Shown: positions 52,493 through 62,800, counted from the stretch's first letter. The stretch: DNA of 64,000 nucleotides from Winogradskyella sediminis (GCF_003387355.1 NZ_QUNH01000004.1:1-64000); one strand, 5' to 3'. Notes: a model not told the origin generated them from the letters alone. Program-made: numbers and translations.

Positions 52493-53602
52493 GTGATTAA
52501 GCTTCACGATTTATACTTTAAACCTTTTATCTCTGAACAAGAAATAGATGCTGCTGTCCAAAAGATGGTAGATGGTATTGCTGACGATTTGGGTGATGAA
52601 GTGCCTGTTTTTATAGGAATTTTAAACGGCTCATTTATGTTAGTGAGCGACTTTGTGAAAAAATATCCCAAACCTTGTGAGGTAACTTTTATTAAACTAG
52701 CTTCTTATGAAGGAGTAAAGTCTACGGAAGATATTCAACGTTTAATTGGTTTAACCCAAGATTTAACAGGAAGAACGGTTGTTATTTTAGAAGATATTAT
52801 AGATTCAGGTAACACTTTAGAAGAAGTGCACCGCATTTTTGAAAACGAAAATGTAAAACAATTAATTATTGCAACATTGTTTTATAAACCTGAAGCTTAT
52901 AACAAAGATTTTAAACTTCATTACGTCGGTATGGAGATTCCTAACAAGTTTATTGTGGGTTATGGCTTAGATTATGACGGCTTAGGAAGAGACTTACCAG
53001 ATGTATATCAATTAAAAACCACACAACATATGACAAACATAGTGCTATTTGGCCCTCCAGGTGCAGGTAAGGGAACTCAAGCTAATTTTCTAAAAGAAAA
53101 ATACGATTTAATTCACATCTCTACAGGTGACGTTTTTAGATTTAATATTAAAAACGAAACCGCATTAGGAATGTTAGCTAAATCCTATATGGATAAAGGA
53201 GAATTAGTGCCAGATCAGGTGACTATTGATATGTTGAATAAAGAAGTGGAGAAAAACGCTGGAGCTAACGGTTTTATCTTCGATGGTTTTCCAAGAACCA
53301 ACGAACAAGCTAAAGCCTTAGATGAATTAATGGAAGCAAAGGATTCTCAAATTGATGCTATGGTTGCATTAGAAGTCGATGATGAAGTGCTGGTAGGACG
53401 TTTGTTAGAGCGCGGAAAAACGAGTGGTAGAACCGATGATTCGGATGAAGATATAATTAGAAACCGTATAAAACAATACTATAAAAAAACAGCAATATTA
53501 AAGGATTACTACGCAAATCAAAATAAATATTTTGGTGTGGATGGTGTTGGTAGTATTGAAGAAATTACAGTGCGTTTAAGCACAGTGATAGATAAACTGT
53601 AA
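52493..53602 (+). CDS. Fused hypoxanthine phosphoribosyltransferase-adenylate kinase
   Basis: A 369-residue two-enzyme protein in one uninterrupted frame. Residues 1-179 are hypoxanthine phosphoribosyltransferase (IMP from hypoxanthine and PRPP) with the PRPP loop VVILEDIIDSGNTLEEV (about 98-114). Residues 180-369 are a complete adenylate kinase: P-loop GPPGAGKGTQ (about 186-195), FDGFPRTNEQA, and LLERGKTSGRTDD in place of a long zinc LID. The adk part begins with its own Met codon (53030), and no stop separates the two. Both enzymes act in purine nucleotide balance. The start is GTG. Confidence 0.93.
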   Translation: MIKLHDLYFKPFISEQEIDAAVQKMVDGIADDLGDEVPVFIGILNGSFMLVSDFVKKYPKPCEVTFIKLASYEGVKSTEDIQRLIGLTQDLTGRTVVILEDIIDSGNTLEEVHRIFENENVKQLIIATLFYKPEAYNKDFKLHYVGMEIPNKFIVGYGLDYDGLGRDLPDVYQLKTTQHMTNIVLFGPPGAGKGTQANFLKEKYDLIHISTGDVFRFNIKNETALGMLAKSYMDKGELVPDQVTIDMLNKEVEKNAGANGFIFDGFPRTNEQAKALDELMEAKDSQIDAMVALEVDDEVLVGRLLERGKTSGRTDDSDEDIIRNRIKQYYKKTAILKDYYANQNKYFGVDGVGSIEEITVRLSTVIDKL

Positions 53603-53608
53603 ACTATC

Positions 53609-53629
53609 ATTCTTGCTAAGAGCAGGAAT
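53609..53629 (+). terminator. Hairpin between hpt-adk and obgE
   Basis: A 9-bp stem (ATTCTTGCT 53609-53617, AGCAGGAAT 53621-53629, one G-T pair) with a 3-nt loop, 7 bp after the hpt-adk stop. It lacks an immediate T-run, so it may be a partial terminator or an mRNA 3'-end stabiliser. Confidence 0.45.
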
Positions 53630-53654
53630 CTATTGTTTTAATTAATTAAAAAAG

Positions 53655-53672
53655 TTTCCGTATCTACGGAAA
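53655..53672 (+). promoter_or_regulatory. Inverted repeat at the obgE translation start
   Basis: TTTCCGTA and TACGGAAA form a perfect 8-bp inverted repeat with a 2-nt centre (53655-53662, 53665-53672). It ends 6 nt before the obgE ATG. As RNA it would be a 7-bp hairpin at the ribosome-loading site; as DNA it could be an operator. Confidence 0.45.
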
Positions 53673-53678
53673 GTAAGC

Positions 53679-54677
53679 ATGACTGAAGGAAATTTTGTTG
53701 ACTACGTAAAAATGCATGTTTCTTCTGGTAACGGAGGAAAAGGTTCTGCGCATTTACATCGCGAAAAATATATACAAAAAGGTGGTCCAGATGGAGGAGA
53801 TGGTGGTCGTGGAGGTCATATTATTTTGCGTGGAAACTCTAACCTTTGGACGCTAATTCACTTAAAGTTTAAACGTCACTTTAAAGCGGGTCATGGTGCA
53901 CACGGAAGTTCGGGGCGAAGCACAGGAGCTGATGGTGAAGATATTTACATCGATGTACCTTTAGGAACTGTAGTTAGAGACTCTGAAACAGATGCCGTTC
54001 TTTTTGAAATCACAGAAGATGGTGAGGAAAAAATTGTTGTAGAAGGCGGTATGGGAGGTCGCGGTAACTGGCATTTTAAAAGTTCTGTAAATCAAACTCC
54101 ACGTTACGCACAGCCAGGAATGCCTCTTGAAGAAAAGGATATTACGTTAGAACTTAAAATCTTAGCAGACGTTGGCTTGGTAGGCTTTCCTAATGCTGGT
54201 AAATCTACATTATTGTCTGTATTAACCTCTGCAAAACCTAAAATTGCAGATTATGAGTTTACTACATTAAAGCCAAATTTAGGTATTGTAGAATATCGCG
54301 ATTTCCAATCGTTTGTAATGGCAGATATTCCTGGTATTATTGAAGGTGCAGCAGAAGGAAAAGGTTTAGGTTATTACTTTTTAAGACATATTGAACGTAA
54401 CTCTATACTCTTATTTTTAATTCCGGCTGATGCCAAAGATATCGTTGAGCAATACGAAATTTTAGAAGACGAATTACGACGTTATAATCCAGAAATGCTA
54501 GATAAGGAACGTCTAATTTGTGTCTCTAAGTCAGATATGTTAGACGATGAGTTAAAATCTGAAATAGCAACTATTCTCGATAAAGACTTAAAGTCAGAGT
54601 ATCTTTTTATCTCTTCTGTGGCGCAGCAAGGCCTTACCGAATTAAAAGATAAACTTTGGAAGATGTTAAATGATTAA
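53679..54677 (+). CDS. obgE: GTPase ObgE/CgtA
   Basis: A 332-residue essential GTPase linked to 50S ribosome maturation and stress signalling. The Gly-rich Obg fold occupies about 1-158 ([28 protein letters not shown]). The G domain follows with G1 GFPNAGKST (about 167-175), the DIPGIIEGA switch region and SKSDM. The short C-terminus lacks the extra OCT domain, as in many Bacteroidetes. It may share transcripts with hpt-adk upstream and the ion channel downstream (18-bp gap). Confidence 0.95.
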   Translation: MTEGNFVDYVKMHVSSGNGGKGSAHLHREKYIQKGGPDGGDGGRGGHIILRGNSNLWTLIHLKFKRHFKAGHGAHGSSGRSTGADGEDIYIDVPLGTVVRDSETDAVLFEITEDGEEKIVVEGGMGGRGNWHFKSSVNQTPRYAQPGMPLEEKDITLELKILADVGLVGFPNAGKSTLLSVLTSAKPKIADYEFTTLKPNLGIVEYRDFQSFVMADIPGIIEGAAEGKGLGYYFLRHIERNSILLFLIPADAKDIVEQYEILEDELRRYNPEMLDKERLICVSKSDMLDDELKSEIATILDKDLKSEYLFISSVAQQGLTELKDKLWKMLND

Positions 54678-54695
54678 TGTTTAGAACGCATTAAA

Positions 54696-55409
54696 ATGAA
54701 ATCATATCTTAAAAATCTGGTTGAGTTAAACGACACTATACAAAGTAAACGTTTTGCTTATTTTATTCAGTTTTTAATTATTGTTTCATTCATTACATTT
54801 TCAATTGAAACTTTACCAGATTTAAAACCTCAAACTAGAGTTGTTCTCAACGCTATAGAAGCCTTTTGTGTTATTATTTTTACGTTTGAGTATTTAGCGC
54901 GTATTTATGTGGCTGATCGTAAACTGAAATTTATCTTCAGCTTTTTCGGGATTATCGATTTCTTAGCCATTTTACCGTTTTACCTCGCTTTCGGAATTGA
55001 TTTAAGATCGCTGAGATTACTTAGAATGTTTCGACTGTTCCGACTATTTAAATTGGTACGGTACAATAAAGCCATACGTCACTTTGCGAATGCTATGAAA
55101 TTGGCGAAAGAACAGATCATTCTCTTTATGATTATTACCATCATGCTTATTTATTTTGCAGCAGTTGGTATTTATTATTTTGAAAACGAAGCGCAACCAG
55201 AACATTTTTCTTCTATTTTTTCTAGTCTTTGGTGGTCCATCGTAACTTTAACTACTGTAGGTTATGGTGATGTTTATCCGGTTACCGTAGGTGGTCGTAT
55301 TTTTACGTTTTTCATGTTGTTAATTGGCTTAGGGATTGTGGCTATTCCGACAGGGATTATTTCATCATCTTTAACAAAGGCAGTAGAGCCCACTGAAGAT
55401 AAAAAATAG
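54696..55409 (+). CDS. Voltage-gated-type potassium channel
   Basis: A 237-residue six-helix channel subunit. The selectivity filter TTVGYGD lies near residues 188-194 with a pore helix before it. An Arg-rich S4-like segment (LRSLRLLRMFRLFRLFKL, about 105-122) indicates voltage sensing. No cytoplasmic RCK or cyclic-nucleotide domain follows. It is annotated in relatives simply as an ion transporter. Confidence 0.9.
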   Translation: MKSYLKNLVELNDTIQSKRFAYFIQFLIIVSFITFSIETLPDLKPQTRVVLNAIEAFCVIIFTFEYLARIYVADRKLKFIFSFFGIIDFLAILPFYLAFGIDLRSLRLLRMFRLFRLFKLVRYNKAIRHFANAMKLAKEQIILFMIITIMLIYFAAVGIYYFENEAQPEHFSSIFSSLWWSIVTLTTVGYGDVYPVTVGGRIFTFFMLLIGLGIVAIPTGIISSSLTKAVEPTEDKK

Positions 55410-55440
55410 TATGATTTTTTAGTATAATCCTAAATTCTGT

Positions 55441-56436
55441 ATGATGAGAATGTATTTTGTATTAATGGCACTGGTTTTTAGTTTTATTGGTTTTGGACAA
55501 TGTCCGGGAGAAGATGTTCTATTTTTCAGTCAGGCCGAAGTCAATAATTTTAGTTTAGAATATCCCAATTGCGATACCATAGAGGGCTTTTTATTAATCC
55601 AAGGGAGTGATATTACCGATGTATCCTCACTATCTCAAATAAACTCCGTAGGAAGTCTTCTTATTAATGAGACAGCACTTACTAGCTTACAAGGTTTGGA
55701 AGCCTTAACAATAACTGGTTTAAGCGACGAAGATGCCTTTATCGTAATTGATGACAATCCCTTACTTCAGCATATAGAATTCTTAAATAACTTTACGGTT
55801 AATCTACCTGTGGTATTTCTAATTAGAGATATGGAAAACTTAACGTCATTAGAAGGATCAGAACCAATTGGCGAGGTTGTAACACTCATTTTAGAGAATA
55901 ACGATGCGTTAACAGATTTAAATGGTTTAAACGAGAATCTCAATATTATTGGCGGACTAGTTCAAAGTCCTTTTCTATATATTGGTGAACATGCTAATTT
56001 AACGGATATTTCAAGGTTAAACACAGCACAATTCAATAGTTTTACCTCTGCTGAAATCATTAACAATACTCAACTTTCGGTATGTGAAAATGATTTGGTC
56101 TGTACTTTAATAGCTAATAATGCCATTACTATTCTAGATAATGCCTTGGGCTGCAATACAAGGTCTGAAGTACAGTTAGTTTGCAACAATTTGTCACTTC
56201 AACAAAATGAAATAGCTGAATTTAAACTGCACCCAAATCCAGTCTCTGGAACATTATTTATAGATGACATTAATACACATCAATTAATAAATGTGAAGCT
56301 GTATTCGAGTTTGGGTAAAAAAGTATTTGAAACTACTGAAAAGAAAATCGATTTTACAAATTTCCAACCTGGGATGTATATGATTGAAATTACAACCACG
56401 ACAGGGAGTTTAACAAAAGTTGTGATAAAGGAATAA
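55441..56436 (+). CDS. Secreted leucine-rich/receptor-L-like protein with type IX sorting domain
   Basis: A 331-residue exported protein. The signal peptide covers about 1-19 (ends in FGFGQ after several possible Met starts at 55441, 55444 and 55450). The middle (about 35-215) holds repeated units such as TSLQGLEAL, LTSLEGSEPIG and LTDLNGLNENL, like receptor L-domain or leucine-rich repeats with paired Cys (about residues 210-230). The C-terminal about 75 residues form a type IX sorting domain (KLHPNPVSGTLFI ... GMYMIEI). Its ligand is unknown. Confidence 0.82.
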   Translation: MMRMYFVLMALVFSFIGFGQCPGEDVLFFSQAEVNNFSLEYPNCDTIEGFLLIQGSDITDVSSLSQINSVGSLLINETALTSLQGLEALTITGLSDEDAFIVIDDNPLLQHIEFLNNFTVNLPVVFLIRDMENLTSLEGSEPIGEVVTLILENNDALTDLNGLNENLNIIGGLVQSPFLYIGEHANLTDISRLNTAQFNSFTSAEIINNTQLSVCENDLVCTLIANNAITILDNALGCNTRSEVQLVCNNLSLQQNEIAEFKLHPNPVSGTLFIDDINTHQLINVKLYSSLGKKVFETTEKKIDFTNFQPGMYMIEITTTTGSLTKVVIKE

Positions 56437-56465
56437 AGGGATTTTACTATCTTTAAATTAAAAAG

Positions 56466-56987
56466 ATGAAAGCTTTAAAATTCTTATTTCTAACGTTTCT
56501 TTTAACGTCTTGTGGTGCTGTAGTTCACTACGATTACGAGAAATCTACTGACTTTAATCACTACAAAAGTTACAATTATTTTGGTGATATGAAAACGGGT
56601 TTATCTCAATTAGATACCAAACGCTTAATTAGAGTCATGGACGCAAAACTAGAATCGATGGGTTTAACACGATCTGAACATCCAGATTTTTTTATTGATA
56701 TTTTTAGTCAGGATATTCAAAACCGAACAAATAGCAATGTTGGTATTGGTGTGGGTGGTTCTGGCCGTAATGTTGGAGGAGGTTTATCAGTAGGCCTACC
56801 AATTGATGGTCAGAAAAATACAAGAGAATTAACTATTGAGTTTGTAGACGATACTAAAACAGGCATGTTTTGGCAAGCTATCAGTGAGAGTAATTACAGT
56901 GATAATGACACTCCTAAAAAGCGAGAAGAACGATTTCATTCTTTGGTAGAAAAAATGTTTTCAAGCTATCCGCCAACATCAGAATAA
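56466..56987 (+). CDS. DUF4136 lipoprotein
   Basis: A 173-residue lipoprotein with signal ending at Cys16 (LLTSC). The domain begins with VHYDYEKSTDFNHYKSYNYFGD, which is typical of DUF4136, and contains a Gly-rich stretch (about 94-115) followed by GMFWQAISES. Its function is unknown. A near-consensus box TATCTTTA lies at 56448-56455, just before the gene. Confidence 0.85.
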   Translation: MKALKFLFLTFLLTSCGAVVHYDYEKSTDFNHYKSYNYFGDMKTGLSQLDTKRLIRVMDAKLESMGLTRSEHPDFFIDIFSQDIQNRTNSNVGIGVGGSGRNVGGGLSVGLPIDGQKNTRELTIEFVDDTKTGMFWQAISESNYSDNDTPKKREERFHSLVEKMFSSYPPTSE

Positions 56988-56996
56988 TTTCTGCTT

Positions 56997-58382
56997 TTAT
57001 TGTTTAACAAGTCTCTTGCTTGCAATTAATACAGAATTAGCATAAAAGTTAGTTACGTATATTCCTGAACTCAAATTACTAATATCTAGTGACGTGTTTT
57101 TTTGATTATATACGTTTACAGACTTTACTATTTTTCCATCAAGACTTACAATGTCAACGGTTAAAATATCATTTAATATGTTGTCTATTTGTATGTTTAC
57201 AATATTCGTGGTTGGGTTAGGGTATAGCTTCAAGCTAAATTCGTTTTCCCTTACATTTTGTATTCCTAAGGTATTGTCAATTGTCCAAGTGACGGTCGCT
57301 ACATGAATTGTTTCATGATTATCGATATTGATTAAGCTAGTTTCATCTTGTACCAAAACAGTTAACGTGTTGGTATCCGTAACTAAATCACTCTCTTCAA
57401 TCGCAATGTTCATTTCATTGGTTGCAATGGTGTCTCCGTTTAAAGTCCACGTTGTTGTTATAGTGTTTTCTGGAAGTGTTTGAATACTGTTGGCTTCAAA
57501 ATTTAAGGGAAAACTTGGGGTGTTAATAGTAGCTTCAGTTGGAGCATAAGAATCTATTGGTGATACTAAATCGTGAATTTTTTCAATAATTCCTTCTTTA
57601 CACACTGCGCAAAAATCATAACCAAGGTAACGCATTTTGCATGTTTGATGCGGTCGGTTCCAGGTTGATGCTGTTCCCGAGCTGGCATAAGCATAGATAC
57701 CCACATTGTCTATGTCAATCCAATTTTTCCATCTCACTAAAGTAGGATCCGTTTCTTGGGTCATGTTTATTGCTTCTGCAGCAAGTAAATCTCCTGGGTA
57801 ATATTCATCTTTTAAATTTACAAACGAATGTCCTAATTCGTGTATGGCAATTTCGCTAGCACTTGTACCTGTTGAAGTCACTGGAAATGTGCCTCCACTT
57901 CCTCCGTAATAAGGTGAGTTTACCAAAAGAAGTGCTTGGTCATATAGCGGGAAATTGTTGGCTAAAACAGTGCTAATTAATGCGCTATTTTCTGTGTATA
58001 ATAATCTGTGAATGTCATAGCTGTCATAAGATGTGCCAAAATAATTATCTACAGTCAAGGTGGGCACGGTTGAAGTCGGCTCGTCTGGAGCCGTTCCTGG
58101 ATGCGTGGCGCCACTTTCATTAGACGGGACTTTAATAATATGTACGTTGAAGTAGTTTTCGTAATTAGAAAAAGGTTCTTGAGAAAACATATCATTCATA
58201 AAATTAAGAGCATCAGCTTCAAACTGTGCCATTTCGCTGGCTTGATATCCTTCACTTAAAATGACGAGATTAATCCGCTTGTCATCGCTACCCGAAGTTT
58301 TAATGGTTTCTACTTCAAAGGTTTGAGAAAAAACGAAATGTACATGGCAAAATAAAATAATTAAGAGTAACGGTTTTTTCAT
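56997..58382 (-). CDS. Secreted M64-family metallopeptidase with type IX sorting domain
   Basis: A 461-residue exported zinc protease of the M64 (IgA peptidase-like) family. The signal peptide covers about 1-20 (HFVFSQ). The INLVILSEGYQASE block opens the catalytic domain. The zinc motif HELGHSFVNLKDEY gives His181, Glu182 and His185, and a downstream CKMRYLGYDFCAVC region holds paired cysteines. A beta-sandwich linker and a C-terminal type IX sorting domain (KLYPNPTTNIVNI, about 385-461) follow. It lacks the long N-terminal domain of some M64 proteins; the small lipoprotein gene directly upstream may supply it. Confidence 0.9.
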   Translation of the reverse strand: MKKPLLLIILFCHVHFVFSQTFEVETIKTSGSDDKRINLVILSEGYQASEMAQFEADALNFMNDMFSQEPFSNYENYFNVHIIKVPSNESGATHPGTAPDEPTSTVPTLTVDNYFGTSYDSYDIHRLLYTENSALISTVLANNFPLYDQALLLVNSPYYGGSGGTFPVTSTGTSASEIAIHELGHSFVNLKDEYYPGDLLAAEAINMTQETDPTLVRWKNWIDIDNVGIYAYASSGTASTWNRPHQTCKMRYLGYDFCAVCKEGIIEKIHDLVSPIDSYAPTEATINTPSFPLNFEANSIQTLPENTITTTWTLNGDTIATNEMNIAIEESDLVTDTNTLTVLVQDETSLINIDNHETIHVATVTWTIDNTLGIQNVRENEFSLKLYPNPTTNIVNIQIDNILNDILTVDIVSLDGKIVKSVNVYNQKNTSLDISNLSSGIYVTNFYANSVLIASKRLVKQ

Positions 58383-58384
58383 TA

Positions 58385-58864
58385 TTATTCAATTTTAGTC
58401 GTCTTAAGTTTGATGTTTCCGTTAGGGTTAATCTCGTGAATTACTGCATATGCAGCTTTAGCGTTTAATTGCAATTTTAAAGAAAATTGTGCGTAATCTA
58501 AATTCAGTATTTTCTTTTCAAAATGTCCAGAATCGTTGATGTACTCAACAATTTTTAACAACGGGTTTTTTATAGAATAGGTTTCAAGAATATTAGAGTC
58601 TTTATCTAATATTACACATTCTAAATCGCCTAGATCTGGATTTGGATTATGATTAATGTGTTGTTTTAATCTCCCATCCGTCGTCACTTGGTTGATAAGT
58701 GAAATCGACTTTTTATTTCCATATGTTTTCATTTCATAGTTTAAAAAAAGTAACTGAGGTGCTTCTAGGACTGTGGGTTCTTCTTCAGAAGCCTGAAGTG
58801 TACTAGCGCAAGACAGTAGGCCAATAGTTAAGGTTAAGGCAATGGCGTATGTTACAATTTTCAT
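58385..58864 (-). CDS. Small lipoprotein paired with the M64 peptidase
   Basis: A 159-residue protein I do not recognise. A lipoprotein signal ends at Cys19 (GLLSC). The mature part is predicted to be mostly beta-strand (LLFLNYEMKTYG, GDLECVILDKDSNILETYSI, FSLKLQLNAKAAYAVIHEI). It ends 2 bp before the M64 gene starts, so the two are almost certainly cotranscribed. It could be a split-off N-terminal domain, a chaperone or an inhibitor of the peptidase; this is inference from position only. Confidence 0.6.
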   Translation of the reverse strand: MKIVTYAIALTLTIGLLSCASTLQASEEEPTVLEAPQLLFLNYEMKTYGNKKSISLINQVTTDGRLKQHINHNPNPDLGDLECVILDKDSNILETYSIKNPLLKIVEYINDSGHFEKKILNLDYAQFSLKLQLNAKAAYAVIHEINPNGNIKLKTTKIE

Positions 58865-59017
58865 TTATGAAATTTCAATATTTTTAGGAGGCTAAAGTTA
58901 GTTATTATTAAGATTATATAGAAATAAATGTAGTGTGAAACAGAAGTTTAGCAATTGTTAAGTGTTATTTTATCATAATCCTAACAATCTATAATTTTAG
59001 TTATTATTTGTGTTTTG

Positions 59018-59025
59018 TAAATTTG
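59018..59025 (+). promoter_or_regulatory. -7 promoter box for the SDR gene at 59051
   Basis: Perfect TAAATTTG box, 25 nt before the ATG; the -33 element is weak (TTTA at 58996-58999, 18-nt spacing). Confidence 0.5.
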
Positions 59026-59050
59026 AGTAAAAGAAAACAAACGAGTAGAT

Positions 59051-59776
59051 ATGAAAGATTTAAAAGGAAAAGTAGCTTTAATTACAGGTGGTACAAAAGG
59101 CATTGGTTACGGTGTTGCAGAAGCTTTACTAAATCAAGGCTTAAAAGTTGTAATTACAAGTAGAGATAAAAATGCAGCCAATTCTGCAGCCGAAGTATTG
59201 GGCACAAAAACAGATTCAGTAGGATCTGTTATTGGTGTTCAGGCCGATGTAAGACAACTCAAAAGTCAGCAAGAAGCGGTAGGTCAAGCATTGAGTACTT
59301 TTGGGCAATTAGATATCGTTATTGCTAATGCAGGGCTCGGTCATTTTGCAAGTATTGAAGATTTAACCTCAGAACAATGGAGTGATACTATTGATACGAA
59401 TCTTACCGGAGTATTTAATTCTATAAAAGCGAGTGTTACAGAACTTAAAAAATCGAAAGGCTATTATATAACTATTTCGAGTTTGGCTGGGGCAAATTTC
59501 TTTGCAGGTGGTTCGGCTTATAATGCCAGTAAATTTGGAGTCACCGGATTTACCCAAGCGGTAATGCTAGACTTAAGGAAGTACGGTGTAAAAGTGAGTA
59601 CTATTATGCCAGGATCTGTGTCAACACATTTTAATGGAAATACCCCAAGTGATGAACAAGCATGGAAAATACAAATTGAAGATATTGGTGAACTGGTCAT
59701 AGATTTACTAAAAATGAACCCAAGGACATTACCAAGTAAAATAGAAGTGAGGCCAACAATGCCTCCAAGTAAATAG
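59051..59776 (+). CDS. Short-chain dehydrogenase/reductase (SDR)
   Basis: A 241-residue classical SDR. The dinucleotide loop TGGTKGIGYG (about 13-22), NAGLG, the catalytic Ser in TISSLAG and YNASK (Tyr about 156, Lys about 160) are present. Substrate and pathway are not indicated; it stands alone with its own promoter and terminator. Confidence 0.92.
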   Translation: MKDLKGKVALITGGTKGIGYGVAEALLNQGLKVVITSRDKNAANSAAEVLGTKTDSVGSVIGVQADVRQLKSQQEAVGQALSTFGQLDIVIANAGLGHFASIEDLTSEQWSDTIDTNLTGVFNSIKASVTELKKSKGYYITISSLAGANFFAGGSAYNASKFGVTGFTQAVMLDLRKYGVKVSTIMPGSVSTHFNGNTPSDEQAWKIQIEDIGELVIDLLKMNPRTLPSKIEVRPTMPPSK

Positions 59777-59785
59777 AACTAAAAT

Positions 59786-59820
59786 TAAAAAAAAGAGGTT
59801 TCAACTTGAAACCTCTTTTT
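59786..59820. terminator. Bidirectional intrinsic terminator between SDR and alpha-2-macroglobulin genes
   Basis: A perfect 14-bp stem (59790-59803 with 59807-59820) with a 3-nt loop, flanked by A-run and T-run. It serves the SDR gene and may also stop the convergent macroglobulin transcript. Confidence 0.88.
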
Positions 59821-59876
59821 CTATTTATTCAGTACTAAAGTCTTTTTATAGACGCTACGTATTATCAATTGAGTTT

Positions 59877-62800
59877 TTAGTCAACCGTAATTCGTACACC
59901 TTCACTATGACTACTAAATTCTGGTGCATACATCGATTGAATAGTACTAATGCCATTACTCATATCACCAGCGTTATTCACACGTAAATCGTATTCAAAC
60001 ACATAAATTCCTTTTGGTAAATAGTCCATAAAGAAATTGGTGGCAGCATCTTTTGTGCTTTCATAATAGCCTAATCCATCTTGCCACTTGTATTGAGACA
60101 GAACGTTTATAGGTTCCAAACCAGCGGCACGCATATCTTTAAGATGCACAAATTCCATGGTGCGATCGGTTCTTAATTCAATTCTAACGCGTATTAAATC
60201 ACCAACTTTTAATTCTGTATTTGAAGTGATTTCAGTGATTTCTTCCCCTTTATCTGTATTTGATTTTAAGAATAGCTTTTTACTTAGTTTTAAAGGAGTT
60301 TCAGCTGAGGTTATTTTATCTAAATCTTCAAAGTATTGCCAGTACAACACGCCCCAAGCAATGCCTTCTCCTTTTTTTGTGATGGTAACATCTGCTTGTT
60401 CAGGTGTAATTTCAGAACCAGTCCAAGATGTTTTAAAGTAACCTGTTCCAGCTTCCACTTTTACGTTGTCTAAGGTTTCTGGTGAAATCGTTTCACGCCC
60501 TACTTTAACGTCCACTTGCTCTGTGGCACTTAACCAATCGCTACCTTGCAATAATAAAGCATAAACAGCTTCTGTCGTCGCTTTGGTGGTTTTCCACCGA
60601 TTCGTTTGCTTGTTTTTAAGTAACCAGATTTTTAGGTTGTCTATGTCTTCAAGATTTTTTTCTTCGCTTTGTATACTCGAACCAACTTCAGAAAATACTT
60701 CCACCATTAAAGCTTGTGTTTCAACAGGTGCTTGGTACCAATGCCATGAATTCGTATTTGATTTCCAGTACATGCCTAATTCATCTGAAGTAATACTATT
60801 TTCTTTTAAAGATTTTATAATCTTACCAGCTGTTTTTGCATCACCTGTTCTATGCATGGTTAATGCCATTAAGCCTTTAGCGTATAAGGAACGCGACAAC
60901 CAATATTTCTGAATCTGTCCTTGGTAATAATCCATGATCTTTTGAACTTCACTCGACGTTTCAATTTCAGGATAAAAACTTCGCGTATATAAATAATGCA
61001 GTTGTGTGTGTGATAAGTGATCTTTGCTTAAATCTACATCTTTGTTATACTTTCTGATGTCTTTGTATTCTTGAATAAATTGCGCATCTAAATAACGAAC
61101 TGCGTTGTGAATCGTAGACTTCTCGACTGCGCTCGAAGAGACATTTAGTTGTTTAAGATGTCCAAAACCAGCAATAATATGTTGGGTAATAAATCGATTA
61201 TCACGTCCACCATTAAACCAAGGCCAAGCTCCAGAAGCGTGTTGATTAGTCTCTAGTTTACGAATAGCCGATTGCAACTCATTAGTCATTTTATTTAAGT
61301 CGAATAATAAGGCAATACGTTTTTTCTGTTCTGTTTCAGATTGTGCATCACGTAACCAAGGTGTTTCTTGAATCAATAAAGATTTCAATTCTTGATTTTT
61401 CTCTAAGTTAGACAATAAAGCATCTGTCGATTTCCATTGGTTAAAAACAGCTTCAATTCTCGGATTCGATTTTACAATATGTTGTGCCAAAGCATTGGCA
61501 TAATAACGTGAAAACGTTTGCTCGTTACAATCATAAGGATATTCCATTAAATACGGTAAGGCTTGTACCGCATACCAAGCTGGATTAGACGTCATCTCTA
61601 AAGTTAACTGATGATTGGTAAGCGTTGATGAGGTATTATCCTTCAACTTATCCAAGGTGAATGTTTTAGTTTCGTTAGAACGAATCCACATCGGAAGCGT
61701 TTCAGTCACTAGCATTCTATTACTTAAAACAGGTAAAGCATTTTGTTCACCGTCACTAAAGTCACCAGCTTTTGCAATCACTTTATATTGAACAGCTTGT
61801 AAACCTTGAGGGATTTTTAATTGCCATGAGACTTGTGTATTGCCTTTGGCATTTACTGTGAAATTTTTGTAGTCTGAAGAGGTCTCGACTGCGCTCGACC
61901 AGACAAGTTGTTTCGAAATATCTTTTCCTGTAACTACATCTGTCAATACTAATTGTGCAAGACCAGATAATTCTTTTTCTGTAAGATTTGCAATTTTAGT
62001 GCTAATGGTAATGACATCGCCTTCCCTCAAAAAACGTGGTGCATTTGGCAGGACCATTAATTCTTTTTGCGTCACGGTTTCTAATCGGCTTATGGCACTT
62101 TCTAAAGTTTTTGTGTGCGCCAAGAGTTGCAATTTCCATTTGGTCAACGCTTCTGGTGCTGTAAAATTGAAACTGACATTACCATCTTTATCGGTTTGTA
62201 ATTGTGGAAGGAAGAAAGCGGTTTCGTTGAGGTTTGTTCGGATTTGGATGTTGTCTAAGTCTATTGATTCTTTTTTGGTTTTTACTCCAGTTACATTAAA
62301 TCCACTTGATTCTGTTTTACTTTTAAAAGCTATAGCTTTATCAGAATCTGATTCCATATAATCAATACCAAAATCAGTTCGTTTAACAGAAACATTACCA
62401 ACTGAATCTTCCATAAAGATTAGCTCTTCTTCAGGTGTATTTTTGTATTCTGCTAAAGTTGCTTCCGGTGCTCTTGATAGCATTCTTCTAACACGTGTAT
62501 TTCCATAACCAAAATATAATCCAAACCAATTTAATTGGTCGTAATCTTGGTAAGGGTAAGATGCTATAGTATTAAATTGGTTAATAACCCTAAAGCTGGT
62601 ATGCCCAAAACTTTGTCTGGAATTTTTATTGATATTTGCGTAGTAGTAAGGATTGTTAATAGGACTAAATTTCCAGCTATGTGCTCTAAACTCATCTAAA
62701 GAGGCATCATACATACTAGCTAATAATTCCGCAGCAAATTTATCTCCTTTAGGTCCTTTTATCTTAAAACTCCAAGTTTCATCTTGTCCTGGTTGTAATT

